Below are positions 44,928-56,970 of a DNA stretch of 64,000 nt, piece after piece. This DNA is from Rahnella aceris (lineage in GTDB: Bacteria > Pseudomonadota > Gammaproteobacteria > Enterobacterales > Enterobacteriaceae): assembly GCF_011684115.1 (NCBI RefSeq), contig NZ_JAADJV010000004.1, positions 383,732-447,731 of the forward strand, given 5' to 3'. Each line of letters opens with the position of its first letter. Positions within the stretch are counted from its first letter, which is position 1. The notes under the pieces are model-generated. The model was not told the origin of the DNA and searched no databases. It was given only the letters and a program-made list of their open reading frames with translations. The position numbers were made by a program, and so were the translations under genes.

Positions 44928-45398
44928 TTACAGTTCAGCGACCAGTTTATCAACGATGTCGCTGTTAGCAGCTTCATCCACGGAACGTTCGATAATCTTC
45001 TCGGCGCCAGCAATGGCCAAAATTCCGACTTGCTTACGCAACTCTTCACGGGCGCGTTGGCGTTCGGCGTCGATCTCTGCCTTGGCTTGCGACACGATCT
45101 TGTTACGTTCCTGCTCGGCTTCAGCTTTTGCTTCGTCGACGATTTGAGCTTTACGCTTGTTCGCCTGATCGATGATTACCTGAGCTTCAGCTTTGGCTTT
45201 CTTCAGTTGGTCGGTCGCATCGGCTTGCGCTAAGTCCAGCTCTTTTTTGGCACGTTCTGCGGAAGATAAACCTTCAGAAATTTCTTTCTGACGTTTTTCG
45301 ATGGCAGCCATAATTGGCGGCCATACGTACTTCATGCAGAACCAGACAAACAGGACGAACGCGATAGCCTGGCCGAGGATTGTTGCGTTAAGATTCAC
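44928..45398 (-). CDS. atpF: ATP synthase subunit b
   Basis: A 156-residue peripheral stalk subunit. One N-terminal membrane helix ([20 protein letters not shown]) is followed by a long charged coiled coil rich in Ala, Glu and Lys up to the delta-binding C-terminus. It dimerises and holds F1 still against the rotor. Same length as E. coli. Confidence 0.98.
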   Translation of the reverse strand: MNLNATILGQAIAFVLFVWFCMKYVWPPIMAAIEKRQKEISEGLSSAERAKKELDLAQADATDQLKKAKAEAQVIIDQANKRKAQIVDEAKAEAEQERNKIVSQAKAEIDAERQRAREELRKQVGILAIAGAEKIIERSVDEAANSDIVDKLVAEL

Positions 45399-45416
45399 AG
45401 CACAATGCCTCTTTCA

Positions 45417-45721
<305 letters not shown>

Positions 45722-45752
45722 TCAGTTAAAACGCAGTAGTGTTGAAAGAAAA

Positions 45753-46550
<798 letters not shown>

Positions 46551-46557
46551 TTAGTAG

Positions 46558-46956
46558 TTAAGTACGGTAACTGTTAATGACGGCCGGTGCCAAAATCTGA
46601 GTCATCAACACCGATAAATAGGCCAACCCCAACGGAGCAAAAGCCGCCTTAAACAGGCCAAGTGCGATAACCATTAAGATCACCGTAACCAGCACCTTCA
46701 GCGCTTCTCCGATTGCAAAGGACCAGGCAACCCGTCCAGAGACCGTTGTTTGCGCCTGATGGCGCCATGCAAACAGCATGAACAGTACATTTGGCACCCA
46801 GGCGGCCAACCCACCCATAAGAGCCGATGTGGTCCATTCCAGGCTTTTAAAACCAAATACTGCACTGAGCAGAACAAAGGTCAATAACTGCAGTATCAAC
46901 AGCTTTCTGGCAACCTTCACACTATTTGTACTGGGTAAAATACCGGATACAGACAT
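46558..46956 (-). CDS. atpI: ATP synthase assembly/accessory protein AtpI
   Basis: A 132-residue protein with four predicted membrane helices (E. coli 126). Conserved parts are PNVLFMLFAWRHQA, GRVAWSFAIGEALK and QILAPAVIN at the C-terminus. It is thought to help assemble the c ring and may act in Mg/Ca transport. First gene of the atp operon, with a sigma-70 promoter about 100 bases upstream. Confidence 0.93.
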   Translation of the reverse strand: MSVSGILPSTNSVKVARKLLILQLLTFVLLSAVFGFKSLEWTTSALMGGLAAWVPNVLFMLFAWRHQAQTTVSGRVAWSFAIGEALKVLVTVILMVIALGLFKAAFAPLGLAYLSVLMTQILAPAVINSYRT

Positions 46957-47056
46957 GACGTTTGTTCTCTCCGTATCAAGTACCTAGCTGGAGGTAGACT
47001 GAATGCCGTATATCACTGCCTTTACTGTTTTGAGTCAAGCAGCAAAAACCGAGCAA

Positions 47057-47084
47057 ATTATACGGGGCACAGGGACGAATTCAA
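47057..47084 (-). promoter_or_regulatory. atp operon promoter
   Basis: On the minus strand TTGAAT (complement of 47079-47084), 16 bases, TATAAT (complement of 47057-47062), about 100 bases upstream of atpI. Best sigma-70 match in the region. Confidence 0.7.
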
Positions 47085-47605
47085 TGGATAAGTAGCGAAA
47101 AGGTGAACAATTATTTAAATTTTCCCCTTCACGACTATTTTGACAACCAAACTATAGCTGAATTTGCCCTTTTTGGTTTGATACGGTTATTTCATCACCC
47201 GACAAAGAAGCGTGCACTGGATCACATAATTAACTCATGACACTTTATATACCCTGCACTGTTTGAATGTCTTTAGCTAATCAGGCCTTTTAAAATCTTT
47301 ATAAATCAATTTGTTAATAAAACACTGTTCGTTAAACAATCTTCTTTAAAAATAACCACGATTTATTGACACAACAACCCAACAAATAACAACATTTTCA
47401 TTACAAGTTCAATATCAGCCGGTTGATGACCGTTCAATTTCAAAAGTGACTATTACAGTCCGGATTAAAATAAAAACATCTCTGAAATGCTATCAGTCTG
47501 TAAAAAAGCGGTGATTGAGTGTTTGTCACCGCTATATAATTAGCCTGCTCATTTTAACTGCAATAACACATGCGCTTTTTAAATATTTTTTGATAAAACG
47601 CAACT
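47085..47605. other. Long AT-rich intergenic region between atpI and rsmG
   Basis: More than 500 bases without an open frame of note, rich in A/T, holding only the rsmG terminator near its left-to-middle part. No sRNA could be named from the sequence. It may house additional atp promoters or an AT-rich binding region. Confidence 0.4.
47501..47533 (-). terminator. mnmG-rsmG terminator
   Basis: AGCGGTGA (47507-47514) pairs with TCACCGCT (47526-47533). On the minus strand the stem is followed by TTTTTACAG. It lies about 70 bases past the rsmG stop. Confidence 0.8.
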
Positions 47606-48226
47606 TTAGTTTGAGCTAAGAATGACGAGATGCCGTTCCCCGTCAAGTTCTGGTACCTGCAGTTTTATGACCGATTCCAAAGTGATACCTTCCGGCAATA
47701 GCGCCATTTCATCATCAGGGCTCACCCCTTTTAAGGCGTAAAAACGCCCCTGCCCTTTTTGTGGCAGGTGATGGCACCAGGAAAGCATATCCTGCAGGGA
47801 CGCAAAAGCACGGCTGATCACCCCATCAAACAACGGGTCTGGCTCAAACTCTTCCACACGACTTTGTACCGGTTCGATATTTTTCAGCCCCAGTTCATGC
47901 TGAACCTGACGCAGGAAGCGTACGCGCTTACCCAGGCTGTCCAGCAGCGTAAAGTGTGAATCAGGGCGAACGATGGCAAGAGGAATTCCCGGTAAACCAG
48001 GGCCTGTGCCTACGTCGATGAAACGGCTGCCCTGCAGATGCTCATTTACTACGATGCTGTCCATGATATGGCGTACCAGCATCTGCATCGGGTCACGGAC
48101 AGACGTCAGGTTATAGGCTTTGTTCCACTTATGCAGCAGTTCCACATAGCCAATCAGTTGCTGTTTTTGCTGATCGGGTAACGCTATTCCTGCCGCAGCA
48201 AGCAGCGAGTCCAGTTTCTTTTGCAC
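47606..48226 (-). CDS. rsmG: 16S rRNA (guanine527-N7)-methyltransferase
   Basis: A 206-residue SAM-dependent methyltransferase with motif [16 protein letters not shown] and the family's N-terminal helical part ([11 protein letters not shown]). It methylates G527 of 16S rRNA; loss gives low-level streptomycin resistance. Length close to E. coli RsmG (207). It follows mnmG by 129 bases and is probably on the same transcript (the old gidA-gidB pair). Confidence 0.97.
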   Translation of the reverse strand: MQKKLDSLLAAAGIALPDQQKQQLIGYVELLHKWNKAYNLTSVRDPMQMLVRHIMDSIVVNEHLQGSRFIDVGTGPGLPGIPLAIVRPDSHFTLLDSLGKRVRFLRQVQHELGLKNIEPVQSRVEEFEPDPLFDGVISRAFASLQDMLSWCHHLPQKGQGRFYALKGVSPDDEMALLPEGITLESVIKLQVPELDGERHLVILSSN

Positions 48227-48355
48227 AGTGAATCCTCAGAAAGAGTCGATATTCGGGAACAGCCCGGTTGAGAAATGATAAAACACTCAGAAAGATGGGA
48301 AAAGTAAGAACTGACCGCCGCTTTGTTTTCAAAGGGCGGTCATAAGAGAGGTGAG

Positions 48356-50245
48356 TTATGCGCTACGGCGCAGTAAGCCTTGTTTTTTAAGCCAGATCAG
48401 CAAGATCGAGATAGCTGCCGGCGTAATACCCGAGATCCGCGATGCCTGACCAATGGAGGTCGGCTTGTGATCGTTAAGCTTGGCGATCACTTCATTGGAA
48501 AGACCATTAACCTGGCGGTAATCAAGATCAACAGGCAACACAGTGTTTTCGTTACGCTGCTGTTTTTCGATCTCTTCCTGCTGACGGGCGATATAGCCTT
48601 CATATTTGATCTGAATTTCAACCTGTTCTGCTGCCTGCACATCCGGGACAGAAGGTGCGAACGGAGAAAGACGGGTAATCAGCTCATAGGTCATTTCAGG
48701 ACGACGCAGCAGTTCTTCTGCACTGGCTTCTTTAGAAAGCGGTGCAGAAAGATGTGCATTAATCTCTTCAACCTGCGCGTGATGAGGGTTCACCCAGATA
48801 CCACGCAGACGCTGACGTTCCTGTTCGATCATTTCCAGTTTTTCGTTGAACCGCGCCCAGCGGGCATCGTCAACCAGACCTAATTCACGGCCTTTTTCTG
48901 TCAGGCGTAAATCGGCATTGTCTTCGCGCAGCATCAGTCGATATTCAGCGCGTGATGTAAACATCCGGTACGGTTCTTTGGTGCCCAGCGTACACAGGTC
49001 ATCAACCAGCACACCGAGATAAGCTTGATCGCGACGTGGCGCCCAGCCCTCTTCTTCGCTGGCACTACGGGCAGCATTCATGCCAGCGAGTAAGCCCTGT
49101 GCAGCGGCTTCTTCGTAACCCGTCGTACCGTTGATTTGTCCGGCAAAGAACAGACCGGCGATAAATTTACTTTCCAGCGTCGGTTTCAAATCACGCGGAT
49201 CGAAGAAATCGTATTCAATCGCATAACCCGGACGAACAATAACGGCATTTTCCATCCCCTGCATAGACCGGACGATCTGCATCTGCACATCGAATGGCAG
49301 GCTGGTGGAAATTCCGTTTGGATAAACTTCATTGCTGGTCAGGCCTTCCGGTTCAAGGAAGATCTGATGAGAATTGCGATCGGCAAAACGCATGACTTTA
49401 TCTTCGATCGACGGGCAGTAACGCGGGCCGATCCCTTCGATGATCCCGGCATACATCGGGCTGCGATCCAGATTATTGCGGATCACGTCATGGGTTTTTT
49501 CGTTGGTATAGGTCATGTAACACGGGATCTGGCGCGGATGTTGCGACACATTGCCCATGAACGAGAATACCGGTGCCGGATTATCACCATGCTGTTGTGC
49601 CAGAACACTGAAATCAATGGTCCGGGCATCAATACGCGGAGGTGTACCGGTTTTAAGACGGTTAACGCGTAAAGGCAATTCACGCAAACGTTGAGACAAA
49701 GAGATCGCCGGAGGATCCCCTGCACGGCCACCGCTGTAGTTTTCCAGACCTATGTGGATCTTTCCGTCCAGGAAGGTGCCGACAGTCAGTACAACCGCTT
49801 TAGCGCGGAATTTCAGCCCCATTTTGGTCACAGCACCGACCACACGATCGTTTTCGACGATCAGGTCTTCAACAGGTTGCTGGAAGATCATCAGGTTTGG
49901 CTGGTTTTCCAGGGCGGTACGGACGGCCTGACGGTACAGAACGCGGTCAGCTTGAGCACGTGTTGCCCTGACTGCCGGGCCTTTGCTTGCGTTTAGTATC
50001 CTAAACTGAATACCCGCATGATCGATAGCCGTAGCCATCAGTCCGCCCAATGCGTCGACTTCTTTTACCAGATGTCCTTTCCCGATCCCGCCAATTGCCG
50101 GGTTACACGACATCTGTCCCAGCGTGTCGATATTGTGGGTTAATAATAAGGTCTGACGTCCCATGCGTGCAGAAGCCATTGCGGCTTCAGTACCTGCATG
50201 ACCACCACCTATGATGATGACGTCAAATTGATCCGGATAAAACAT
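48356..50245 (-). CDS. mnmG: tRNA uridine-5-carboxymethylaminomethyl modification enzyme MnmG
   Basis: A 629-residue FAD enzyme, the same length as E. coli MnmG (GidA). The dinucleotide-binding motif [10 protein letters not shown] starts at residue 13, the FAD/NADH regions follow, and family motifs include [12 protein letters not shown] and a C-terminal tRNA-binding helical domain ([19 protein letters not shown] in part). It works with MnmE on U34 of tRNAs. The gene flanks oriC, and in E. coli its transcription away from the origin aids initiation. Confidence 0.98.
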   Translation of the reverse strand: MFYPDQFDVIIIGGGHAGTEAAMASARMGRQTLLLTHNIDTLGQMSCNPAIGGIGKGHLVKEVDALGGLMATAIDHAGIQFRILNASKGPAVRATRAQADRVLYRQAVRTALENQPNLMIFQQPVEDLIVENDRVVGAVTKMGLKFRAKAVVLTVGTFLDGKIHIGLENYSGGRAGDPPAISLSQRLRELPLRVNRLKTGTPPRIDARTIDFSVLAQQHGDNPAPVFSFMGNVSQHPRQIPCYMTYTNEKTHDVIRNNLDRSPMYAGIIEGIGPRYCPSIEDKVMRFADRNSHQIFLEPEGLTSNEVYPNGISTSLPFDVQMQIVRSMQGMENAVIVRPGYAIEYDFFDPRDLKPTLESKFIAGLFFAGQINGTTGYEEAAAQGLLAGMNAARSASEEEGWAPRRDQAYLGVLVDDLCTLGTKEPYRMFTSRAEYRLMLREDNADLRLTEKGRELGLVDDARWARFNEKLEMIEQERQRLRGIWVNPHHAQVEEINAHLSAPLSKEASAEELLRRPEMTYELITRLSPFAPSVPDVQAAEQVEIQIKYEGYIARQQEEIEKQQRNENTVLPVDLDYRQVNGLSNEVIAKLNDHKPTSIGQASRISGITPAAISILLIWLKKQGLLRRSA

Positions 50246-50334
50246 GCGACTGCACCTCGGCGTTCAAGCGAACTTTCTTTGTATGGCGTTGGGAGGAGGG
50301 ATTCTACTCAAGTTTTGAGCTTCCACAAGTCCCC

Positions 50335-50610
50335 GGGGATCTTCACTAATTAAAAGAAGATCTTTTTTATTTAAAGATCTCTTATTAATACTTCTATTAG
50401 GATCGCGATCCTCTGTGCATAAGTCTTTTTTGTTTATGAAGATCAGTATGCTAAGAAGGATCGAATGCTGTGAATGATCGGTGATCCTGGACAGTATAAG
50501 CTGGGATCAGAAGTGAGAGTTATGCACAGCATGAAAAGCGTACAGGAGTTGTTAGAGGGATAACTACGGGTTTTACCCTGCTTTTAAGCATAGTTATCCA
50601 CATCTGATCG
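50335..50610. other. oriC: Chromosomal origin of replication oriC
   Basis: Lies between mnmG and mioC, as in E. coli. AT-rich 13-mer-like repeats are at 50359-50371 (GATCTTTTTTATT), 50376-50388 (GATCTCTTATTAA) and 50388-50400 (GATC lost). DnaA boxes in E. coli order: R1 TGTGCATAA at 50414-50422, R5M TGTGAATGA at 50469-50477, R2 TTATGCACA at 50520-50528, a degenerate R3 near 50555-50563, and R4 TTATCCACA at 50594-50602. At least ten GATC sites for Dam and SeqA are scattered through it. The block AATGATCGGTGATCCTGGAC is shared with E. coli. R1 is not the perfect TTATCCACA but still fits TTATNCACA. Confidence 0.95.
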
Positions 50611-50624
50611 CCTGAAATTTACAC

Positions 50625-51068
50625 TTATTTGATCAAATTAATCCAGTTGATCACCCAAACCTCGGCCGGATCCTCAGGAATTTCGTGTTGAGTCACGTCG
50701 ATCTCAAGACGATCACCGATCCGTTTTGCCCCTAATGACGTCAGTTTTTGATCCAGAGAACTGATCGCGCCACAGAAGGTGTCATATTCACTGCTGCCTA
50801 AACCTAATGCGCCAAAGCGTACTTTTGACAGATCGGGTTGCTGATCTTCCAGCTGCTCCATAAAAGGTTGCAGGTTATCAGGCAGCTCACCAGCACCGTG
50901 TGTCGAGCACACGATCAGCCAGATACCTTCCTGCGGAACTTCGTACAGTTCCGGACCATGGAACATCTGAGTGGAAAAACCGGCTTCTTCCAGTTTCTCA
51001 GCCACGTGTTCTGCTACATATTCGGCACTGCCAAGCGTACTGCCACTGATCAGGGTAATGTCAGACAT
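50625..51068 (-). CDS. mioC: FMN-binding protein MioC
   Basis: A 147-residue flavodoxin-like protein, same length as E. coli MioC. The FMN phosphate loop is LISGSTLGSAEYVAE near the N-terminus, and the isoalloxazine loops are CSTHGAGELPDN and ALGLGSSEYDTFCG. E. coli MioC supports biotin synthase activity as an electron carrier. It reads towards oriC, and its transcription is known to influence initiation there. The stop lies 22 bases past R4. Confidence 0.97.
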   Translation of the reverse strand: MSDITLISGSTLGSAEYVAEHVAEKLEEAGFSTQMFHGPELYEVPQEGIWLIVCSTHGAGELPDNLQPFMEQLEDQQPDLSKVRFGALGLGSSEYDTFCGAISSLDQKLTSLGAKRIGDRLEIDVTQHEIPEDPAEVWVINWINLIK

Positions 51069-51156
51069 GATGCTCTCACCCGGGAAAAGGAGGCTATTGT
51101 ACGCTGTGAATGAGCTGGGATCTACCTGTGGATAATAGGGGTATAGAAATCAGTGC

Positions 51157-51618
51157 TCAGGGCTGGATGGTACGTGTGATGGGGTTCTGCAGGGAGATCA
51201 GCGTCTCGGTCGACTGGATCTCGTCAATTGTCTGGATCTTGTTGATAAGTACGTGCTGAAGGGAATCAATCGAGCGGCACATGATCTTAATGAAAATGCT
51301 GTAATGCCCGGTGGTGTAATAGGCTTCGACCACTTCTTCTATACTTTCGAGCTTTTTCAGTGCCGACGGATAATCCTTGGCACTTTTCAAAATGATGCCA
51401 ATAAAACAGCATACGTCGTAACCCAGCTGTTTAGGATTGACGGTAATATGCGCGCCGGTAATGATGCCCGCTTGTTTCATTTTTTCTACGCGGACGTGGA
51501 TCGTCCCCGGGCTGACGGTGAACACTTTTGCCAGTTCAGCATATGGTGTACGGGCATTATCCATCAGGGCGTTCAGGATCCCGCGATCCAGCTCGTCGAG
51601 CTGATAAATTTCAGTCAT
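51157..51618 (-). CDS. asnC: Transcriptional regulator AsnC
   Basis: A 153-residue Lrp/AsnC-family regulator. The helix-turn-helix lies in the first 60 residues (LDRGILNALMDNARTPYAEL, then TIHVRVEKMKQAG), followed by the RAM ligand-binding domain with the VEAYYTTGHYSIFIKI strand region. E. coli AsnC activates the divergent asnA gene and represses itself, relieved by asparagine. Here asnA is absent: only 20 bases separate asnC from the viaA stop. No room for the divergent promoter remains, so asnC must be expressed by readthrough or from within viaA, and its target must be elsewhere. Confidence 0.97.
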   Translation of the reverse strand: MTEIYQLDELDRGILNALMDNARTPYAELAKVFTVSPGTIHVRVEKMKQAGIITGAHITVNPKQLGYDVCCFIGIILKSAKDYPSALKKLESIEEVVEAYYTTGHYSIFIKIMCRSIDSLQHVLINKIQTIDEIQSTETLISLQNPITRTIQP

Positions 51619-51638
51619 GATTATCTTTCTCTTTAGGC

Positions 51639-53108
51639 TTAATTTCTCTGCCAGCGTCGCTGTACGCGGCTTTTCATACCGGTATCGAAGCGCCAGATAT
51701 GATCGAAAATGCGCAGGATGCCGGGCTTGCCATAGTGCGACATTGCCAGGGCATGAAAGCGGTGATGTTTTTCCCGTTGCAACGCCCTGACCTTCTTTTG
51801 TACTTCATCTGGCAACCGCTGGGCGATAAAGTCCGAGATCACCACTGCATCAGCATCCTCCCACTGCGGAGAAGCGAGTTTATCCAGTGTGGCATTCAGA
51901 CAGGCGGCCAGATCGGTACCACCACGAAAATGCTGCCCCAGAAAGCGCAGCGCCTGATCCAGGCCGCCGTTGGAGGTCAGTTCATAATGGATCACTTCAC
52001 TGGCAAACAACATGATGTAACATCGGCGGTTATCAGCCAGTGCGATTTTCAGTAACGCCAGACAGAACGCTTTGGCGCACTGTTCGTTAAATCCCCCCAT
52101 CGAACCGGATGTATCGACGCAGACGACAAAAGGTCCACGCGGTTGCGGTTCCTGTTGCTGATAGACCACAGGCCGTTTGACCACTTTCTCGCGCCAGACG
52201 TCCCCTTGCAGGCGATATGTCATCAGACGCTTTTCCAGCAAACGGCGGTAAAATTCGTATTCCAGCTCAGGCAGCCCCAGCGTCACCAGCTCCGTCGGCA
52301 TCAGGCGCAAAATATCATCGCTCTGATGAATGCCATTCACTTCTTCCGGCACCGTTGCAGGTTCGCGCACCATCAGCCGGTGAGTTTCCATTTTTGCATC
52401 TTCATGCGGACTGGTTTTGACCGTCTGGCTGCGGCCCAGTTGTTCTGCCAGATGCATCAGCTCAGGCTGCTGCTGAAGAAAAGCGCCGAAACGCGCCAGC
52501 GACTGAATATCACCCCGCAGACGCTTCCCTTTACTCATATCCCACAACCGGCCTGCTGCCGTATCGTTCTCCGCTAATAAAGGAGAGAGCTCGCTGCTGA
52601 GCTGCAGTCGTTGCAGCAATTCTTCCTGCAACTGCTCCTGTTCTTGTTCGAGTAACTGATGATGAACGTTCACCGTTTGGAAGGTCAGGTTCAGGCGCCA
52701 GCGCTGGAGGAACAAGGTATGAAAGCTGTTGCCGGTTTTCGCCGTCCGTGAGGTTTCATTATTCTCCTGTAAGGTGCGGGCTTCAGTGGCAAAGGGAGAG
52801 CTGAGTTGCTCCAGTTCATCGATGAGGGAAGGCAGTCCGGACTGAAAAGCCGTGGCGTCGATCTGCTGGCAATGCTGATAAAGATAGAATTCTTTCGCCA
52901 GCTCTTGGGGAACCGGCGTTTCGTGGATCCTCTGGCGAAGGCGCAATTTCCATTCTGGGAGATCTTTGGTCAGGGCACGCTTGAGACGGGGAAATTTCTC
53001 GAAGAACACCGTCAGCGCTGGCGCAGCCAGCAAGCCGACGAGCAGTTCTTCAATCAGTTCGGCTTCGCTGATGGCCAGCAGAAGATCCAGTGACTCGAGA
53101 CTGAACAT
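51639..53108 (-). CDS. viaA: VWA-domain protein ViaA
   Basis: A 489-residue protein matching E. coli ViaA (483). A long helical N-terminal part with Gln/Glu-rich stretches is followed by a C-terminal von Willebrand A domain with the MIDAS motif [10 protein letters not shown]. It partners the AAA+ ATPase RavA; in E. coli the pair interacts with the LdcI decarboxylase, respiratory complex I and fumarate reductase and affects aminoglycoside sensitivity. It starts two bases after the ravA stop. Confidence 0.95.
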   Translation of the reverse strand: MFSLESLDLLLAISEAELIEELLVGLLAAPALTVFFEKFPRLKRALTKDLPEWKLRLRQRIHETPVPQELAKEFYLYQHCQQIDATAFQSGLPSLIDELEQLSSPFATEARTLQENNETSRTAKTGNSFHTLFLQRWRLNLTFQTVNVHHQLLEQEQEQLQEELLQRLQLSSELSPLLAENDTAAGRLWDMSKGKRLRGDIQSLARFGAFLQQQPELMHLAEQLGRSQTVKTSPHEDAKMETHRLMVREPATVPEEVNGIHQSDDILRLMPTELVTLGLPELEYEFYRRLLEKRLMTYRLQGDVWREKVVKRPVVYQQQEPQPRGPFVVCVDTSGSMGGFNEQCAKAFCLALLKIALADNRRCYIMLFASEVIHYELTSNGGLDQALRFLGQHFRGGTDLAACLNATLDKLASPQWEDADAVVISDFIAQRLPDEVQKKVRALQREKHHRFHALAMSHYGKPGILRIFDHIWRFDTGMKSRVQRRWQRN

Positions 53109-53110
53109 GA

Positions 53111-54619
53111 TCAGTGACCACTGAATGTCTGTTGCTGATGACGCAACTGTTCAGCCACCTGAAGCAGGCTGGCTTCTATTTTTGCCATCCATTCTGCCGG
53201 AACAAACAGACAGTTTTGCTGCTGGCTGAATTCATGTCTCTGCTGCGCCAGTTTTGCGGTCAGGTCACTCAGCGTATTTTTCATTTCGTCGGGAACGGCA
53301 ATATGCTCATGGCCCGGCAGCGTCAGCGGCGTGCTCTGACGGCTGACATCCAGCACCAGAAGTTGTTGTTTGTCATCGATTTCCAGATCCACGGTTTGTA
53401 CAAAACCAATCCCGTTGAGTTTGGCTTTCAGTACGCCTCCTTTATTTAGCCACTCTTCCAGGATGATGCGTTCGAATAACAGGTGTGTGACTTTTATTTC
53501 ATGCAGGTGTAAAGGCGTTTGCAATAACAGGGTCAGGTTGGTGGTGTTAAGTGATTCAGGCAGGCTGTACTGTGGCTTGCGGCTGAAAATGCCGGCCTTC
53601 TTACTCAGTTTGATTGACTGACGCGAACTCTGTTGCTGCTGATGTTGCATCCATTGCTGATTCAGCTGCTGAATTTTCATCAGCAGTGTCTGCTGCTGAT
53701 AAGCCTGTTCGGTGATCAGTTGCTCAATCTGGGTTTGCAGCAGGTTATAAGTATTAAGGTCATGCCATAAACAGTCTTTCAGCAGGATCAGATCCACCTG
53801 CGTGATCGCTTTTCTGCCACTGAAAAATGCGCAGGCCTGCAACAGGCGCAGGGCTTTTTTCCAGCGACGGTCAGAGACATAAGGTGCCGTATCCAGGGCA
53901 TCAAGGCGCTGGCGCAGCTGGAAGATCAGTTCAAAGCAGCTGTCTGAAAGATTGACTTTGTCGATCTCCGGCTGCCATTGTTGGTATTCTTCATCGCTGA
54001 TACTCAGGGACTCTGCCACCGGATTGGCGTTTTCATTGTTCCGGCTGGTCAGCAGTGAGCGAAAATTTTGCTTATCCTGCACTTTATCCAACCACAGACG
54101 GATCAGCATGCGGTCGTACAGCGCTTCGAGGCCACCATCGGCTTCGGGTAATTCGTTGGACGCACTGACCAGCAGACGCATCGGAATAGGTTCTTCTCGT
54201 TCGCCATTACGGAAGCGGCGTTCGTTGATGGCGGTGAGCAATGTATTGAGGATGGCCGGGCCTGCTTTCCAGATTTCATCAAGGAAGACAATTTCAGCTT
54301 CCGGCAAGTAACCTTCGGTCAGACGCAGATAGCGGCCTTCATCTTTCAGGGCCTGAATCGAGAGCGGACCAAAGACTTCTTCCGGCGTGGAAAAGCGCGT
54401 CATAAGATATTCAAAAGCGCGCGCATGTCGGAACGCAAATTTCAGACGCCGGGCAATCAGGCTTTTTGCAATACCCGGCGGGCCGAGCAGAAAAACGCTT
54501 TCGCCGCACAGGGCTGCCAGCAGGCAAAGTCTTATGGCATCCTGCCGCTCGTACAGGCCATGTTCTAATGCGTTAGCAAGACGGGCGATCCGTTCTGCCA
54601 GAAGGGGAGATTGCGCCAT
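53111..54619 (-). CDS. ravA: MoxR-family AAA+ ATPase RavA
   Basis: A 502-residue AAA+ ATPase. Walker A is [14 protein letters not shown], Walker B is [12 protein letters not shown], sensor 1 is [13 protein letters not shown], and the arginine finger region and an LdcI-binding LARA-type C-terminal domain follow. It forms hexamers that act with ViaA. Start [18 protein letters not shown], with GGAAGAGA just ahead; a longer frame adds 7 unconserved residues. First gene of the ravA-viaA operon; the region 54620-54886 is the divergent promoter region with kup. Confidence 0.95.
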   Translation of the reverse strand: MAQSPLLAERIARLANALEHGLYERQDAIRLCLLAALCGESVFLLGPPGIAKSLIARRLKFAFRHARAFEYLMTRFSTPEEVFGPLSIQALKDEGRYLRLTEGYLPEAEIVFLDEIWKAGPAILNTLLTAINERRFRNGEREEPIPMRLLVSASNELPEADGGLEALYDRMLIRLWLDKVQDKQNFRSLLTSRNNENANPVAESLSISDEEYQQWQPEIDKVNLSDSCFELIFQLRQRLDALDTAPYVSDRRWKKALRLLQACAFFSGRKAITQVDLILLKDCLWHDLNTYNLLQTQIEQLITEQAYQQQTLLMKIQQLNQQWMQHQQQQSSRQSIKLSKKAGIFSRKPQYSLPESLNTTNLTLLLQTPLHLHEIKVTHLLFERIILEEWLNKGGVLKAKLNGIGFVQTVDLEIDDKQQLLVLDVSRQSTPLTLPGHEHIAVPDEMKNTLSDLTAKLAQQRHEFSQQQNCLFVPAEWMAKIEASLLQVAEQLRHQQQTFSGH

Positions 54620-54886
54620 ACTGTCTCTTCCGGTTTCCATTGAGTTGTTGAATAGTGTACTGGCTAATAGCGATATGCCACGTTTATTTTTGTCGTTATA
54701 GCTTGTTGATTACTAAAAATTTTCTATTATCAGAAATGTGACCCCGTTCATATGAACGCCGGTTTAGCTGCACATTTAAGGGTAGGCAATCCAATTTATT
54801 CGTGCATACTGTGCGCCTTTTAGTGGGCATCATAAGATCGAGCGCACTCATCGCTTACGGATGTTCGAGCAAAAAAGAAACGAAAT

Positions 54887-56755
54887 ATGAGCACTGAACA
54901 TAAACGGTCACTCCCAGCAGTAACCCTGGCCGCCATTGGTGTGGTCTATGGCGACATTGGTACCAGTCCTCTCTACACCTTAAGAGAGTGTTTTTCTGGT
55001 CACTATGGTTTCAACGTTGAACCCAGCGTCGTTTTTGGTTTTCTCTCTCTGATTTTCTGGATGTTAATCCTCATTGTTTCGCTCAAGTACCTCACTTACG
55101 TGATGCGGGCGGACAACGCAGGCGAAGGCGGTATTCTGACGCTGATGTCTCTGGCGGGCAGAAACACCTCGGCACGCACCACTGCCGTTTTGGTCATTCT
55201 CGGCCTGATCGGCGGAAGTTTCTTCTATGGTGAAGTGGTGATCACTCCGGCTATTTCTGTTCTTTCCGCGATGGAAGGTTTGGAAATCGCAGCACCTTCA
55301 CTCGATCCTTATATCGTCCCCTTATCTATTACTGTCCTGACGCTGCTTTTCATTATTCAGAAACACGGCACCGGCATCGTGGGCAAACTGTTTGCGCCGG
55401 TGATGTTGTTGTGGTTCCTGACGCTGGCTGTTCTCGGCGTGAACAGCATCATGCAGAACCCTGAAGTACTTCGCGCCATGAACCCGATGTGGGCGGTTAA
55501 CTTCTTTATCGAGCATAAGTCGTTTTCCTTCCTGGCACTTGGCGCGGTCGTTCTGTCGATTACCGGTGTGGAAGCGCTGTATGCGGATATGGGCCACTTC
55601 GGGAAATTCCCGATCCGTCTGGCCTGGTTCACCGTGGTGCTGCCTTCTCTGGTGCTGAACTACTTCGGTCAGGGCGCATTGCTGCTGAAAGACCCGGAGT
55701 CGATTAAAAACCCGTTCTTTCTGCTGGCGCCTGACTGGGCATTGATCCCGTTACTGGTTCTGGCAACACTCGCGACCATTATTGCCTCTCAGGCGGTGAT
55801 TTCCGGCGTGTTTTCCCTGACGCGTCAGGCTGTGCGTTTAGGCTATCTACCGCCAATGCGCATCATCCACACTTCAGAAATGGAAGCAGGCCAGATTTAC
55901 ATCCCGGCCATTAACTGGTTGCTGTACTTTGCGGTGGTTATCGTTATCGCCAGCTTCGAGCATTCGAGCAATCTGGCAGCGGCATACGGTATCGCAGTGA
56001 CCGGTACGATGGTGCTGACCAGTATTCTTTCCTGTACGGTGGCACTCAAAAACTGGCACTGGAAACCTTTCCTGGTCGGGCTTTTGCTGATCGGTCTGCT
56101 GTTTATGGATATCCCGCTGTTCGCGGCGAACGCTACTAAACTGTTCTCCGGCGGTTGGTTGCCGCTGACGCTGGGTTTGGGCATGTTTATCGTTATGACG
56201 ACCTGGAAAAGCGAGCGCTTCCGCCTTATGCGCCGCATGAACGAGCATGGGAATTCCCTGGAAGCGATGATCGCCTCTCTGGAGAAATCCCCGCCGGTGC
56301 GTGTTCCGGGTACGGCTGTGTATATGTCGCGCGCCATCAACGTCATTCCGTTTGCGTTGCTGCACAATCTCAAACACAACAAAGTGTTGCATGAGCGTGT
56401 GGTACTGCTGACGTTACGCACCGAAGATGCGCCTTATGTACATAACGTCCGGCGCGTCACCATCGAACAGCTTTCGCCGACGTTCTGGCGTGTGGTCGCC
56501 AGCTACGGATTTAAAGAAACGCCGAACGTGGAGGAAGTGTTCCACCGTTGCGGTCTGGAAGGATTGCCGTGCCGGATGATGGAAACGTCATTCTTTATGT
56601 CGCACGAATCACTGATCCTGACCAAGCGCCCCTGGTATCTCTACTTCCGTGGCAAACTCTTTATGGCGCTCAGCCGCAACGCCTTACGCGCGCCAGATCA
56701 GTTTGAAATTCCGCCGAACCGCGTAATCGAACTCGGTACGCAGGTAGAAATCTGA
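54887..56755 (+). CDS. kup: Low-affinity potassium transporter Kup
   Basis: A 622-residue K+/H+ symporter, the same length as E. coli Kup (TrkD). It has 12 predicted membrane helices, with the family starts [19 protein letters not shown] (two glycine-rich turns), and a soluble C-terminal domain (about 430-622). It takes up K+ and Cs+ with little affinity change with osmolarity and is important at acid pH. Between ravA and rbsD, as in E. coli. A strong terminator follows. Confidence 0.98.
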   Translation: MSTEHKRSLPAVTLAAIGVVYGDIGTSPLYTLRECFSGHYGFNVEPSVVFGFLSLIFWMLILIVSLKYLTYVMRADNAGEGGILTLMSLAGRNTSARTTAVLVILGLIGGSFFYGEVVITPAISVLSAMEGLEIAAPSLDPYIVPLSITVLTLLFIIQKHGTGIVGKLFAPVMLLWFLTLAVLGVNSIMQNPEVLRAMNPMWAVNFFIEHKSFSFLALGAVVLSITGVEALYADMGHFGKFPIRLAWFTVVLPSLVLNYFGQGALLLKDPESIKNPFFLLAPDWALIPLLVLATLATIIASQAVISGVFSLTRQAVRLGYLPPMRIIHTSEMEAGQIYIPAINWLLYFAVVIVIASFEHSSNLAAAYGIAVTGTMVLTSILSCTVALKNWHWKPFLVGLLLIGLLFMDIPLFAANATKLFSGGWLPLTLGLGMFIVMTTWKSERFRLMRRMNEHGNSLEAMIASLEKSPPVRVPGTAVYMSRAINVIPFALLHNLKHNKVLHERVVLLTLRTEDAPYVHNVRRVTIEQLSPTFWRVVASYGFKETPNVEEVFHRCGLEGLPCRMMETSFFMSHESLILTKRPWYLYFRGKLFMALSRNALRAPDQFEIPPNRVIELGTQVEI

Positions 56756-56774
56756 TCCTCATTTCTACTGCTCG

Positions 56775-56804
56775 CAGGGCACCTTCGGGTGCCCTGTTTT
56801 ATTT
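56775..56804 (+). terminator. kup terminator
   Basis: CAGGGCACC (56775-56783) pairs with GGTGCCCTG (56788-56796), loop TTCG, followed by TTTTATTTT. Confidence 0.95.
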
Positions 56805-56861
56805 TCGCGTTCTCCTTTCTGAAACGACTAACTCAAATTTCCCTGCGGTTTCTTAATTATT

Positions 56862-56877
56862 CAGCGAAACGTTTCGA
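56862..56877 (+). promoter_or_regulatory. RbsR operator 1
   Basis: AGCGAAACGTTTCGAC contains the palindrome CGAAAC/GTTTCG (centre 56870/56871), the LacI/GalR-type site recognised by RbsR. Lies about 100 bases upstream of rbsD. Confidence 0.8.
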
Positions 56878-56941
56878 CGCTGATCACAATTCCATCATAA
56901 CTCCGTTGCGATGGCCGGGGATCTTTATAAACTCATCGGTG

Positions 56942-56957
56942 AGCGAAACGTTTCGCT
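56942..56957 (+). promoter_or_regulatory. RbsR operator 2
   Basis: AGCGAAACGTTTCGCT, a 16-base perfect palindrome (centre 56949/56950), matching the E. coli rbs operator. It ends just before the GGAG ribosome binding site of rbsD, so bound RbsR would sit downstream of the promoter. Confidence 0.9.
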
Positions 56958-56970
56958 GTAGGAGTTCACA

